A program made the translations under genes and the position numbers. From SABI01 sp963676605 (lineage in GTDB: Bacteria > Spirochaetota > Spirochaetia > Sphaerochaetales > Sphaerochaetaceae): 64,000 bases of DNA. Within the stretch, counting starts at the first letter, position 1. Each line of letters opens with the position of its first letter. The stretch lies in NCBI GenBank assembly GCA_963676605.2, contig CAXXSP010000018.1, positions 186,001-250,000 of the forward strand, given 5' to 3'. Positions 17,744 through 25,763 of the stretch are shown one piece after another. The notes beneath the pieces were generated by a model that worked only from the letters and a program-made list of their open reading frames with translations, searched no databases and was not told the DNA's origin.

Positions 17744-19039
17744 ATGGCAGACAAGACATACCATATTGAAACACAGGCATTACATGCCGGACAGACAGTT
17801 GACGAATCCCTTTCCAGAGGTGTTCCCGTCTATCGCACCTCTTCCTATCTATTCAAAAACACCGAACATGCAGCGAACCTGTTCGGACTGAAAGAACTGG
17901 GAAATATCTACACGAGACTAGGAAATCCGACGCAGGACACACTTGAACAGCGTATCGCAGCTCTCGAAGGGGGCGCTGCTTCGGTCGCGCTTGCATCGGG
18001 TACCAGTGCGATCCATTACACGATTATCACAATCGCACAACATGGAGACGAGATAGTTTCTGCAAATAACCTCTACGGAGGAAGCTACACGATGTTCTCG
18101 ACCATTCTTCCCCAGTTCGGTATCACCACACGGTTTGTCGATCCGAAGAAGGTGGAGAATTTTGAAAAGGCGATTACGGAGAAGACAAAGCTCATTTATA
18201 TAGAAGCAATCGGGAACCCGGGACTTGATGCAACTGATATCCAGGCGGTAGCTGATATCGCACACGCTCACAACCTTCCCCTCGTTGTCGACGCGACCTT
18301 TGTCACTCCCTACCTCCTCCGCCCTATCGAGCATGGAGCAGATATCGTCATCCATTCCCTCACCAAGTGGATCGGAGGACACGGCACAGCGATTGGAGGA
18401 ATCGTCACCGATTCAGGAAAATTCGACTGGAAAAAGGGAAATTTCCCCCTCTTCAATGAACCCGATGCCAACTATCACGGGATCAGGTGGGCACACGACC
18501 TCCCCGAGCCGCTGGCACCCATCGCGTTTGCACTGAGACTGAGAACCGTTCCCCTGAGAAACCTCGGAGCAGCAATATCACCCGACAATGCGTGGATCTT
18601 CCTCCAGGGACTCGAAACACTTCCGGTTCGCATGGATCGGCATTCGGCCAATGCTCTCAAGGTGGCTGAATTCCTGAAGAATGATGAAAGAGTAGCATGG
18701 GTACGACACCCTGGACTTGAAAGCGACCCCTCCTACCCTGTTGCATCGAAGTACTTGAAGAACGGATTCGGCGGCATGGTTGTCTTCGGAATCAAGGGCG
18801 GGTACGAAGCAGCTGTCAAGCTGATCGATTCAATCCCTCTCTTCTCTCACGTCGCCAATGTCGGAGATGCCAAGAGTCTTGTGCTTCATCCTGCATCTAC
18901 TTCTCACTCACAGCTGACTGCGAAGGAACAGGAAGAAGGCGGACTGACTGCAGATCTGATTAGACTCTCGATCGGACTTGAACATATCGATGACATCATC
19001 GGAGCACTGAAGGAAGGACTTGAAGCTTCACAGAAATAG
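17744..19039 (+). CDS. metY: O-acetylhomoserine sulfhydrylase (MetY type)
   Basis: A 431-residue PLP enzyme of the Cys/Met metabolism family that makes homocysteine from O-acetylhomoserine and sulfide. It has LHAGQTVDESLSRGVPVYRT, YTRLGNPTQDTLEQRIAALE, ALASGTSAIHYTI, the PLP lysine in IHSLTKWIGGHG (K208) and the C-terminal HPASTSHSQLTAKEQ and RLSIGLEHIDDI. The length and the long insertion after the lysine (GKFDWKKGNFPLFNEPD) fit MetY rather than MetB/MetC. It is co-transcribed with cysK, giving a direct-sulfhydrylation cysteine/methionine operon. Confidence 0.92.
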   Translation: MADKTYHIETQALHAGQTVDESLSRGVPVYRTSSYLFKNTEHAANLFGLKELGNIYTRLGNPTQDTLEQRIAALEGGAASVALASGTSAIHYTIITIAQHGDEIVSANNLYGGSYTMFSTILPQFGITTRFVDPKKVENFEKAITEKTKLIYIEAIGNPGLDATDIQAVADIAHAHNLPLVVDATFVTPYLLRPIEHGADIVIHSLTKWIGGHGTAIGGIVTDSGKFDWKKGNFPLFNEPDANYHGIRWAHDLPEPLAPIAFALRLRTVPLRNLGAAISPDNAWIFLQGLETLPVRMDRHSANALKVAEFLKNDERVAWVRHPGLESDPSYPVASKYLKNGFGGMVVFGIKGGYEAAVKLIDSIPLFSHVANVGDAKSLVLHPASTSHSQLTAKEQEEGGLTADLIRLSIGLEHIDDIIGALKEGLEASQK

Positions 19040-19084
19040 ATCAGCTATCGGGATGCTGCAGAGTGTTCCGGTATTCAATAAAGG

Positions 19085-19131
19085 AACTGATGAATATTAC
19101 AGCACTAAACCTGCTTAATTTTTCATCAGTT
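19085..19131. promoter_or_regulatory. Inverted CTGATGAA/TTCATCAG element (candidate enhancer; possible metY terminator)
   Basis: AACTGATGAA (19085-19094) and TTCATCAGTT (19122-19131) are a perfect 10-bp inverted repeat with a 27-base spacer. A T-rich run follows, so it could end metY transcription. However the same element recurs near 23111-23150, and here it lies 90-135 bp before a sigma-54 promoter, the normal position of an activator site. Confidence 0.5.
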
Positions 19132-19221
19132 CTTTTTTTCTTCCTGTACTATCCTATTAAAAATTTTGTTTATCAGGGGTTTAAAGCTACCTCAATGCAA
19201 TTTCCTATCCTTTTTCATGTT

Positions 19222-19237
19222 TGGCATTATTCATGCT
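19222..19237 (+). promoter_or_regulatory. Sigma-54 promoter of the aldolase-pdxA2 operon
   Basis: TGGCATTATTCATGCT has the invariant GG and GC at -24/-12 spacing. The start would be near 19248, 57 bases before the aldolase ATG. Confidence 0.72.
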
Positions 19238-19304
19238 TTGTTTTCCATGGATTCATCTGTTTCCAAGAATGACATATACTGGAAAAACAGGAAAGGAGAT
19301 ATCA

Positions 19305-20192
19305 ATGGCAGATTTCATGGCACCGTTTACCGCACTGGTAACTGCATACAACGAAAAAGAGGAAGTGGACCTTCAGGCAACTCGTCGTCAGATGAGACGA
19401 CAGATCGAGGCAGGAAACAATCTGTTCTGCAGCGGTACAAATGGAGACTTCTCAGCTCTTTCGTTTGAAGAACGTGTTTCTATCGTTGCTGCGGCAATCG
19501 AAGAAGCTGACGGCAAAGTAAAAGTGTTTGCGAATGCTGGAACTCCCTCGACCTTCGAGACGATCCGTCTCGCAAAAGAGTATGCGAAACTGGGAGTAGA
19601 CGGGATTGCTGTTGTCGCACCCTATTTTATTTCCTGTACGCAGGAAGGGCTCTATCTCCATTACAAGAAGATCGCAGAAAGTGTCGATGCACCGATCTAC
19701 ATCTATGATATCCCATCGCGTACCGGAAATCCTGTAGCAGTTGAGACAGTGCTCAAGCTTGCACGGGTAAAGAATATCAAAGGTATTAAAGATACAAGCG
19801 GCAATGCAGACAACCTGAAGGCCTACTGCGATTACAGAAAAGACCATCCTGAATTCGATGTCTACACAGGCCCGGACCACATGATCCATGACGGACTTCT
19901 CATGGGAGCAACCGGCTGCGTTTCCGGTCTTGCCAATGTCATTCCCGCTTGGGTCAACGATATCCTCCGTCTCTACGCTAACGACGATGTTGCCGGATCC
20001 GCTGCTGCTCAGGAGAAAGTCACAGCCTTCAGAACCGATCTCTACCAGCACGGATTCCCGCCTGCACTCGTGAAGAGAGCACTCTACATTATGGATCCTG
20101 CTGTCGGGAACAATAGAATGCCTGCGCTGATTCCCTCAGCGGAAATTGATGGAATTCTCAAGGACCTTCTTGAAAAATATTCACTTATCTAA
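19305..20192 (+). CDS. DapA-family aldolase/dehydratase (sugar-acid type)
   Basis: A 295-residue class I (beta/alpha)8 enzyme of the dihydrodipicolinate synthase/N-acetylneuraminate lyase family. The start of the barrel reads APFTALVTAYNEKEEVDLQA; the keto-acid loop is CSGTNGDFSALSFEER (42-57); the catalytic tyrosine is in IYIYDIPSRTGNP (Y134) and the Schiff-base lysine in KGIKDTSGN (K162). ATG 19305 is preferred over upstream frames because AAAGGAG precedes it and the upstream region is the promoter. Position beside pdxA2 and a PrpR-type activator indicates a sugar-acid aldolase or dehydratase, not lysine biosynthesis. The exact substrate is unknown; 2-keto-3-deoxy acids such as the GarD product are candidates. 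Confidence 0.82.
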   Translation: MADFMAPFTALVTAYNEKEEVDLQATRRQMRRQIEAGNNLFCSGTNGDFSALSFEERVSIVAAAIEEADGKVKVFANAGTPSTFETIRLAKEYAKLGVDGIAVVAPYFISCTQEGLYLHYKKIAESVDAPIYIYDIPSRTGNPVAVETVLKLARVKNIKGIKDTSGNADNLKAYCDYRKDHPEFDVYTGPDHMIHDGLLMGATGCVSGLANVIPAWVNDILRLYANDDVAGSAAAQEKVTAFRTDLYQHGFPPALVKRALYIMDPAVGNNRMPALIPSAEIDGILKDLLEKYSLI

Positions 20193-20200
20193 TTGAGAAG

Positions 20201-20228
20201 CCCCTGACGAATATAGTCAGGGGTTTTT
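20201..20228 (+). terminator. Rho-independent terminator between the aldolase gene and pdxA2
   Basis: CCCCTGAC (20201-20208) pairs with GTCAGGGG (20216-20223), followed by TTTTT. The next gene's ribosome site starts eight bases later, so it probably acts as a partial terminator that lowers pdxA2 expression relative to the aldolase. Confidence 0.75.
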
Positions 20229-20245
20229 ACGTAATGGAGGCTGCC

Positions 20246-21178
20246 ATGATAGGCATAACCATGGGTGACCCGAACGGAGTCGGCCCTGAGATTATCGTAA
20301 AAGCAGCTGCAGACGGAATTCTTCCGGAGAACGCTGTAGTATTCGGTAACAAGAAAATTCTTCGCTATGCAGCAGGTTTTGTTGAAGGTGAAGTTACATT
20401 CCCAGTGATAGATATCGGGGAGTATACCGTAGCAGACCTGAAACCTGGTCAGGTGGATGGAAAAGCAGGACATGCTGCGATTTCGTACGTAAAAGCAGCT
20501 GCAGAGGCTGCTGTGAGAGGAGAAATTTCGGCTATGGTCACACTTCCGATAAACAAGGAAGCAGTGAGACTCACCCATCCCGAGTTCTCCGGTCATACCG
20601 AATATATTGCCGACATCTGCGGGAATCCTCCGGTAACGATGATGCTAGCTACAGAGAAACTCGTGGTAACCCACGTAAGCACCCACGTTTCCATTGTAGA
20701 AGCGGCTGCACGGGTAAAAAAAGAAAGAATTCTGGAAGTTATCAGGCTTACCGCCGGTGCGCTTGAAAAAATCAGACCTACTTCAAGAATCGCTGTTGCC
20801 GGTCTCAATCCTCATGCAGGAGAGAACGGCGCATTTGGAAGGGAAGAACTGGAAGAGATCATTCCTGCAATCGAACAGGCACGGGAAGAAGGCTACACCG
20901 TACTAGGTCCAGAACCTGGTGACACGGTATTCTTCAATGCTGTTCACAGGGATAAGTTTGACGCCGTTGTCTGTATGTACCATGATCAGGGACACATATT
21001 CATCAAAACCTTAGACTTTGATGGAGGAGTGAACGTCACTCTCGGTCTTCCTATCATACGTACATCAGTAGACCATGGAACTGCCTACGATATCGCGTAC
21101 AAGGGAATAGCACGAGTCAGAAGTTTCGCACTCGCGCTTAAGATGGCTCAGGCAATGGCAGATGAGGTGAAAGCATAG
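20246..21178 (+). CDS. pdxA2: PdxA2-family 4-phospho-acid dehydrogenase (first copy)
   Basis: A 310-residue protein of the 4-hydroxythreonine-4-phosphate dehydrogenase family: ITMGDPNGVGPEIIVKA, TLPINKEAVRL, GHTEYIADICG, the metal-ligand histidines in VVTHVSTHVSIVEAAARVKK, GLNPHAGENGAFGREE and MYHDQGHIFIKTLDFDGGVN. The PdxA2 subgroup oxidises D-threonate/D-erythronate 4-phosphate and decarboxylates to dihydroxyacetone phosphate. ATG 20246 is used because GGAGG lies five bases upstream; that site makes the earlier ATG at 20234 unlikely. A catabolic role fits better than pyridoxal synthesis because the neighbours are sugar-acid genes and a second copy occurs at 25764. Confidence 0.85.
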   Translation: MIGITMGDPNGVGPEIIVKAAADGILPENAVVFGNKKILRYAAGFVEGEVTFPVIDIGEYTVADLKPGQVDGKAGHAAISYVKAAAEAAVRGEISAMVTLPINKEAVRLTHPEFSGHTEYIADICGNPPVTMMLATEKLVVTHVSTHVSIVEAAARVKKERILEVIRLTAGALEKIRPTSRIAVAGLNPHAGENGAFGREELEEIIPAIEQAREEGYTVLGPEPGDTVFFNAVHRDKFDAVVCMYHDQGHIFIKTLDFDGGVNVTLGLPIIRTSVDHGTAYDIAYKGIARVRSFALALKMAQAMADEVKA

Positions 21179-21181
21179 CCC

Positions 21182-23074
21182 TCAGGCCCCATCCAGATTT
21201 TTCCTTACCGTTGAACGGTCCAGGCCTAGCTGCCTGGCCGTTTTGCTTATATTCTGATTATTCGCTTGCCAGCATGCCCTGATAACTTCCGTCTCCGCTC
21301 GTTTGACTGAATATTCATCAAAGGTAGGGGGCGGTATATTCAGCCGCTGCCGTTTCGGAGCCCCATCAGAATTGAGGTCATCAACAAGATCTTCCACCAT
21401 CGCATCTATATCCTTTGAGATGGAGGAAAGCACGCTTACCTTTTCTGCGAAATTCCTCAACTGACGGACGTTTCCAGGCCAGGAATAATTCAACACGGCA
21501 GTCCGCAGTTTCTTTGGAATACCTGTACCTTCATACAGATACTTTCTGTTGAAATATGCATAGAATGATTCAAAAAGAGGAAGTATATCCTCTTCCCGTT
21601 CTCTGAGCGGCGGAATCTTTATATCGAGTACTTTCAGACGATAATAGAGGTCTTTTCTAAACTGCCCGATTTCTGTCTCATGGAACAGATCCTTATTGCA
21701 GGCAGCGATCACTCGTACATCCACATCATATACCCGGTTATCCCCTACCCTCATCACCTGTTTTTCCTGGAGCACCCTCAACATTCTTGCCTGAACGCTC
21801 TGGTTCATATCATTCACTTCATCGAGAAAGATGGTTCCCTTATGAGCCATCTCGAAAAGTCCCGGCTTGCCACCTTTCTGGGCACCCGTGAAGGCACCTT
21901 CTGCATAGCCGAACAGTTCACTTTCAAGAAGGGTATCTGGGAGTGCCGCACAGTTAATGGCTACAAACGGCCCTTTTTTCCTTTCAGATGCATTATGAAT
22001 ACTTTGAGCGAACATCTCTTTTCCCGAACCGGTCTCGCCGAGCAGAAGAATAGTCGCATTCGTGTGAGAAAAGGTTCTGGCTTTTTCAACGACTTGATGG
22101 AAGGTGCTGTTGATTGCAGTGATGGAATCGAAATCGTACTGGGCGACCAGTCCTCTGGTAACCATCTCTTTTCTCAACATGCCTTCAAGATCCTTGATTC
22201 TGCTGCTACTCTGAATAAACAGAAGAATTGCCTGTGTATTGTTCTTATTCTGTATCTTCTTGATCTCCACCATAAGGTCCATACCGTCAAGTTTGATCAG
22301 CTGGCTTCCCCTATCATTGGCCAGTGCCTCAAGCAGTTCTTTCGGAGTATTTTCGCGGGAAAGTTCATGACCTATAAGATATCTTTTCCCACGGTTCAGC
22401 ATATTTTCGGCTTTCGTATTCACGAGCTGAACGAGACCGTCAGTGGCAATATAAATAATCCCCATATCGGATTGTTCCATCATAACATTAAGTCTCTTGT
22501 TCCGTACAATTTCATCATTCATCCGCTCAAGCATCTGAACCGAGGATTCTATTGCACTGAGAAGTGCTTCCGGTCCGCTCCGCACCAGTTCCGACTGCAG
22601 AGAAAGCTCCTGTGCCGTGTTGACTGAGATTGTGTCTCCGATGATAACCTCTGCTCCCCAGGCATGGGCTTCCTCTACAACTGATACAGTCTGTATCCGT
22701 TTCGTGATCAGAAAGTACCCAAGATCAATGCCAAGAATATCTGCAATACTCTTTGCACCGTTTATGACATTCTCAAAACCGATAACTGCAATTTTCTCTT
22801 TCTTTTGTGCGTGAGGGTGTATAGCCCGAAGAAGGTCATAACCGCTTACTTCGATTTCGAACACGGGAAGGTCGACATTCGTTTTCAGGAGTGTTGCCGT
22901 TCCGCCTCGGCTGATAATTACCTGTATAGGCTCTTGAGCTATGACATTCTGGGCCTCCCGAACGCCTTTATGGAGATTCCCTTCTATGATCTTCACTTCG
23001 TACGGAAGTGAGTCAACGACCTTCTTAGCCTGGTCAAGCAAATCATGATATGGTGCAACAAGTAATATGTTCAT
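21182..23074 (-). CDS. PrpR-type sigma-54-dependent transcriptional activator (second copy)
   Basis: A 630-residue activator with PrpR N-terminal sensor (MNILLVAPYHDLLDQAKKVV, VIISRGGTATLLK), PAS domain (about 195-300), AAA+ domain (GETGSGKEMFAQS near 345, GAFTGA near 393, GTIFLDEVNDM) and a C-terminal Fis helix-turn-helix (NQNISKTARQLGLDRSTVRK). It sits between the two acid-sugar operons: its stop is three bases from the convergent pdxA2 stop and its start is divergent from the kinase operon. Both operons have sigma-54 promoters and share a CTGATGAA element also found beside its own -35, so it probably activates both and regulates itself. No ribosome site precedes the ATG; the predicted transcript start is at or within two bases of it. 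Confidence 0.92.
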   Translation of the reverse strand: MNILLVAPYHDLLDQAKKVVDSLPYEVKIIEGNLHKGVREAQNVIAQEPIQVIISRGGTATLLKTNVDLPVFEIEVSGYDLLRAIHPHAQKKEKIAVIGFENVINGAKSIADILGIDLGYFLITKRIQTVSVVEEAHAWGAEVIIGDTISVNTAQELSLQSELVRSGPEALLSAIESSVQMLERMNDEIVRNKRLNVMMEQSDMGIIYIATDGLVQLVNTKAENMLNRGKRYLIGHELSRENTPKELLEALANDRGSQLIKLDGMDLMVEIKKIQNKNNTQAILLFIQSSSRIKDLEGMLRKEMVTRGLVAQYDFDSITAINSTFHQVVEKARTFSHTNATILLLGETGSGKEMFAQSIHNASERKKGPFVAINCAALPDTLLESELFGYAEGAFTGAQKGGKPGLFEMAHKGTIFLDEVNDMNQSVQARMLRVLQEKQVMRVGDNRVYDVDVRVIAACNKDLFHETEIGQFRKDLYYRLKVLDIKIPPLREREEDILPLFESFYAYFNRKYLYEGTGIPKKLRTAVLNYSWPGNVRQLRNFAEKVSVLSSISKDIDAMVEDLVDDLNSDGAPKRQRLNIPPPTFDEYSVKRAETEVIRACWQANNQNISKTARQLGLDRSTVRKNLDGA

Positions 23075-23081
23075 ACAGGGG

Positions 23082-23110
23082 AGTATATCAGAGAAAAACA
23101 AAATGAGCAA
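23082..23110 (-). promoter_or_regulatory. Sigma-70-type promoter of the second PrpR-type gene
   Basis: On the minus strand TTGCTC (23110-23105) and TATACT (23087-23082) are 17 bases apart. The predicted start is about 23075-23077, immediately before ATG 23074, implying a leaderless message. A CTGATGAA element lies directly upstream of the -35. Confidence 0.55.
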
Positions 23111-23150
23111 TTTTTCATCAGCTATTAAACATTGTTGATTTTTCCATCAG
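23111..23150. promoter_or_regulatory. Tandem TTTTTC(C)ATCAG elements (candidate activator sites)
   Basis: TTTTTCATCAG (23111-23121) and TTTTTCCATCAG (23139-23150) are direct repeats about 28 bases apart. They match the arm of the inverted repeat at 19085-19131. They lie 110-150 bp before the sigma-54 promoter of the kinase operon and next to the -35 of the regulator gene. Confidence 0.6.
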
Positions 23151-23259
23151 TAATAGACATTCACCTCATCCGAATAATGTACTTTGCTCACATATATATA
23201 ATGTATATATTATTTCATTATCACTGTTTATCTAACATTTTATAAATATTTCACTTATC

Positions 23260-23275
23260 TGGCATGCTATCTGCA
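23260..23275 (+). promoter_or_regulatory. Sigma-54 promoter of the DUF1537 kinase operon
   Basis: TGGCATGCTATCTGCA has GG and GC at exact -24/-12 spacing. The predicted start (about 23286) is only two bases before the kinase ATG, which has no ribosome site. Confidence 0.72.
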
Positions 23276-23287
23276 TTAATATGGTTG

Positions 23288-24574
23288 ATGAAAAAAATTG
23301 AACGTCTTGTAATAGCTGATGATCTCACTGGAGCGAATGACACAGGAGTACACTTCCTCTCTGACACAGAAAGTGTAGAGGTCGTGATTAATCCGAAAGC
23401 ATTCTCGGCTGACATACAGGATCGTACTATAGACACACTCGTAATCAATACCCAGACTCGAAACTCTTCTCCGCTGGAGTCAGCTGAAAAAGTGAAAACA
23501 TACCTCGAACAGTTCCTTAGATATGAACCTTCAGAAATCTATAAGAAGATCGATTCAACCCTTAGAGGAAATGTTGGTGCCGAGATTGATGCGGTAATGC
23601 AAACTTCCGGTTATTCTATTGCCTGTGTAGCTCCTGCAGTCCCCAGAAATGGGAGAACTACACTGAACGGTATCTGCTATGTTCACGGCATTCCTCTTGA
23701 TGAGACAGAATTTGCGAAGGATCCTTTCTCTCCTGTTGAGAGCTCTGATGCAATTCAGATCATCACCCGCCAGACTCCTAGAAAAACCGGCGTATTCTCT
23801 CTTGATACCATTCGGCTTGAACAGGAAGCCGCGCTCTCGAAGCTCAAACAGATGGTACGAGATGGGTTTGAGATCATCATAGTGGATTCTGAAACACGTG
23901 AAGATCTTCTGAAAGTGAAAGAAATTTTCAGTCTGCTTGACAAGAAAGTACTGTACGTTGGCGCAGCCGGTTTCTTCCATGCAATCGGAAGCGAACTCTC
24001 CCGCATCCCTGTCGTTCCGAAATCACAGAACCCTAAAATTCTCTTTCTTACCGGAAGCATGATGGAGACTTCGAAAAAACAATGCGACTGGCTTCTTGAG
24101 AACGGGTATGTTCAAAAGACGTTAGCAGTTGTCTCGAAACGTGCGGTAGAAGACGAGAAGGCAGAGGTGGTTCGTGTAGCCAGAGCTGCTGCTGAAGAAT
24201 TCAGACAAAACGACATTGTTCTCATCCACACCGATAGAGACGGAAATCAAATAGCTGAAACTGCCGGAACGATAGGAGATGTTCTCAGTAACATCGTACA
24301 AAGGGTTGTACAGAACAGCAGACCTGATGTTCTGGTTGTGACAGGGGGTGAGACAGCTATGTCCGTTCTTTCCAGACTGAAAGTCAATTCCCTTCACCTC
24401 ATCGATGAAGCGCTTCCTGCGGTTCCTGTATCTCTCATGCAAAGCCCAGGAAACGGAGATATCGTTTTCATATCCAAGGCCGGTTCGTACGGCGATACAG
24501 ATGTCCTTGAAGGCATCATCAAATATATCAACACATTATACAGTACAAAACCTGTACAGGAGAAATATTCATGA
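23288..24574 (+). CDS. Four-carbon acid-sugar kinase (DUF1537 family)
   Basis: A 428-residue kinase. The N-terminal domain carries the family signature LVIADDLTGANDTGVHF and the KKIDSTLRGNVGAEIDAV motif; the C-terminal nucleotide domain has DVLVVTGGETAMSVLSRL and ISKAGSYGDTDVLEGII. DUF1537 proteins phosphorylate D-threonate, D-erythronate or related 3-keto acids at the 4-hydroxyl, feeding PdxA2 or aldolases. The substrate cannot be told from sequence. ATG 23288 is the only plausible start since the signature begins six residues later; there is no Shine-Dalgarno. The next gene overlaps by four bases (ATGA). It is the first cistron of a kinase-ADH-pdxA2-dehydrogenase-TctBAC operon. Confidence 0.9.
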   Translation: MKKIERLVIADDLTGANDTGVHFLSDTESVEVVINPKAFSADIQDRTIDTLVINTQTRNSSPLESAEKVKTYLEQFLRYEPSEIYKKIDSTLRGNVGAEIDAVMQTSGYSIACVAPAVPRNGRTTLNGICYVHGIPLDETEFAKDPFSPVESSDAIQIITRQTPRKTGVFSLDTIRLEQEAALSKLKQMVRDGFEIIIVDSETREDLLKVKEIFSLLDKKVLYVGAAGFFHAIGSELSRIPVVPKSQNPKILFLTGSMMETSKKQCDWLLENGYVQKTLAVVSKRAVEDEKAEVVRVARAAAEEFRQNDIVLIHTDRDGNQIAETAGTIGDVLSNIVQRVVQNSRPDVLVVTGGETAMSVLSRLKVNSLHLIDEALPAVPVSLMQSPGNGDIVFISKAGSYGDTDVLEGIIKYINTLYSTKPVQEKYS

Positions 24575-25737
24575 AATTAGCATTCGATGTATCCACATCA
24601 GGGAGAACCATTCTTGGAGCTGGTTCCATCCAGAATCTTGGAACCCTTCTCCTCGAATACGGATTTAAAAACACTGCGGTCCTTATGGATGCAGGTATAG
24701 AAAAAAGCGGCATTGGGAAGATTGTAACAGATATCATCGAAGAAGCAGGAATAGCCTGCACGGTTATCAGTGATCTTGCACGAGAACCCGGAGTACCCGA
24801 TGTTGATGCTGTCATGGCTAAAGTAAAGGCCGGCAAACCCGACTGCGTGGTCTCTGTAGGCGGCGGATCAGTTCTTGATGTCGGAAAACTGTGTGGAGTC
24901 CTCGTTCATTCAGAAAAGGGAATCCTGGACCTTCTTGACGGGGAAGTCGTTCCTGAACACTCAACGTTCACTGTTGCAATACCCACTACTGCAGGAACCG
25001 GTTCAGAGTCAACGAAGAATGCAATCATTGCCATACCATCCAGAAATTCGAAAGGTGCTGTTGTCAATGAAAAACTACTGCCTGATCTTGTCATCCTTGA
25101 TGCCGAACTCACGCTCTCTCTTCCGGCAAGTATTTCTGCCACCACAGGCATGGATGCACTCTGTCATGCCATGGAATGCTACCTGTCACAGAAGGCAAAT
25201 ACTTACTCAGATCTTCTTGCAATTGACTCAATAACCAGAATTGCCCGATCGATCCGAAAGGCTGTGAATGTCGGAAACGACATCGAGGCCCGTAGTGATA
25301 TGCTTCTTGCTTCTTACTTTGCCGGTATGTGTATTACCCTGAGCGGAACCAACGCTGTTCATGCAATGTCCTATCCTCTTGGAGTGAAATACCATATTCC
25401 TCACGGACAATCCAATGCCATGCTCCTGCCCTATGTGATGGAATACAACCTCTCGGCGATGCCGGAGAAGACAAGAAAGATTGCAGAGTGTTTCGGTTAC
25501 GATGCCACCAAGAGCGGAAAGACCGCTGAATCCTATCTTATCGAAGAACTGCATCAGCTACTTGAAGATCTTCATATTGGAACATCGCTGACAGCCTTCG
25601 GTGCGAAGTATACTGATCTGGAAGAGCTTGTGGAAAGCGCCTACACAAACAGAAGACTCATGGATAACAATCCCATCGACCTGAATGAAGAACAGATTGG
25701 AGAAATCTATCTCCGCCTGCTTGAAACACAGGAATAA
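24571..25737 (+). CDS. Iron-containing alcohol dehydrogenase
   Basis: A 388-residue type III (Fe-dependent) dehydrogenase. The NAD-binding part has VSVGGGSVLDVGKLCGVL, followed by IPTTAGTGSESTKNAI. The metal ligands are in TGMDALCHAMECYLS, NAVHAMSYPLG and YHIPHGQSNAMLLPYV. Within the acid-sugar operon it may interconvert a 4-hydroxy acid with its semialdehyde or keto form before phosphorylation; this is inference. It overlaps the kinase stop by four bases and is followed 27 bp later by pdxA2, with AGGAGA as ribosome site of the latter. Confidence 0.88.
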   Translation: MKLAFDVSTSGRTILGAGSIQNLGTLLLEYGFKNTAVLMDAGIEKSGIGKIVTDIIEEAGIACTVISDLAREPGVPDVDAVMAKVKAGKPDCVVSVGGGSVLDVGKLCGVLVHSEKGILDLLDGEVVPEHSTFTVAIPTTAGTGSESTKNAIIAIPSRNSKGAVVNEKLLPDLVILDAELTLSLPASISATTGMDALCHAMECYLSQKANTYSDLLAIDSITRIARSIRKAVNVGNDIEARSDMLLASYFAGMCITLSGTNAVHAMSYPLGVKYHIPHGQSNAMLLPYVMEYNLSAMPEKTRKIAECFGYDATKSGKTAESYLIEELHQLLEDLHIGTSLTAFGAKYTDLEELVESAYTNRRLMDNNPIDLNEEQIGEIYLRLLETQE

Positions 25738-25763
25738 GAGAAGAAACAGGAGATAGAGAAATC

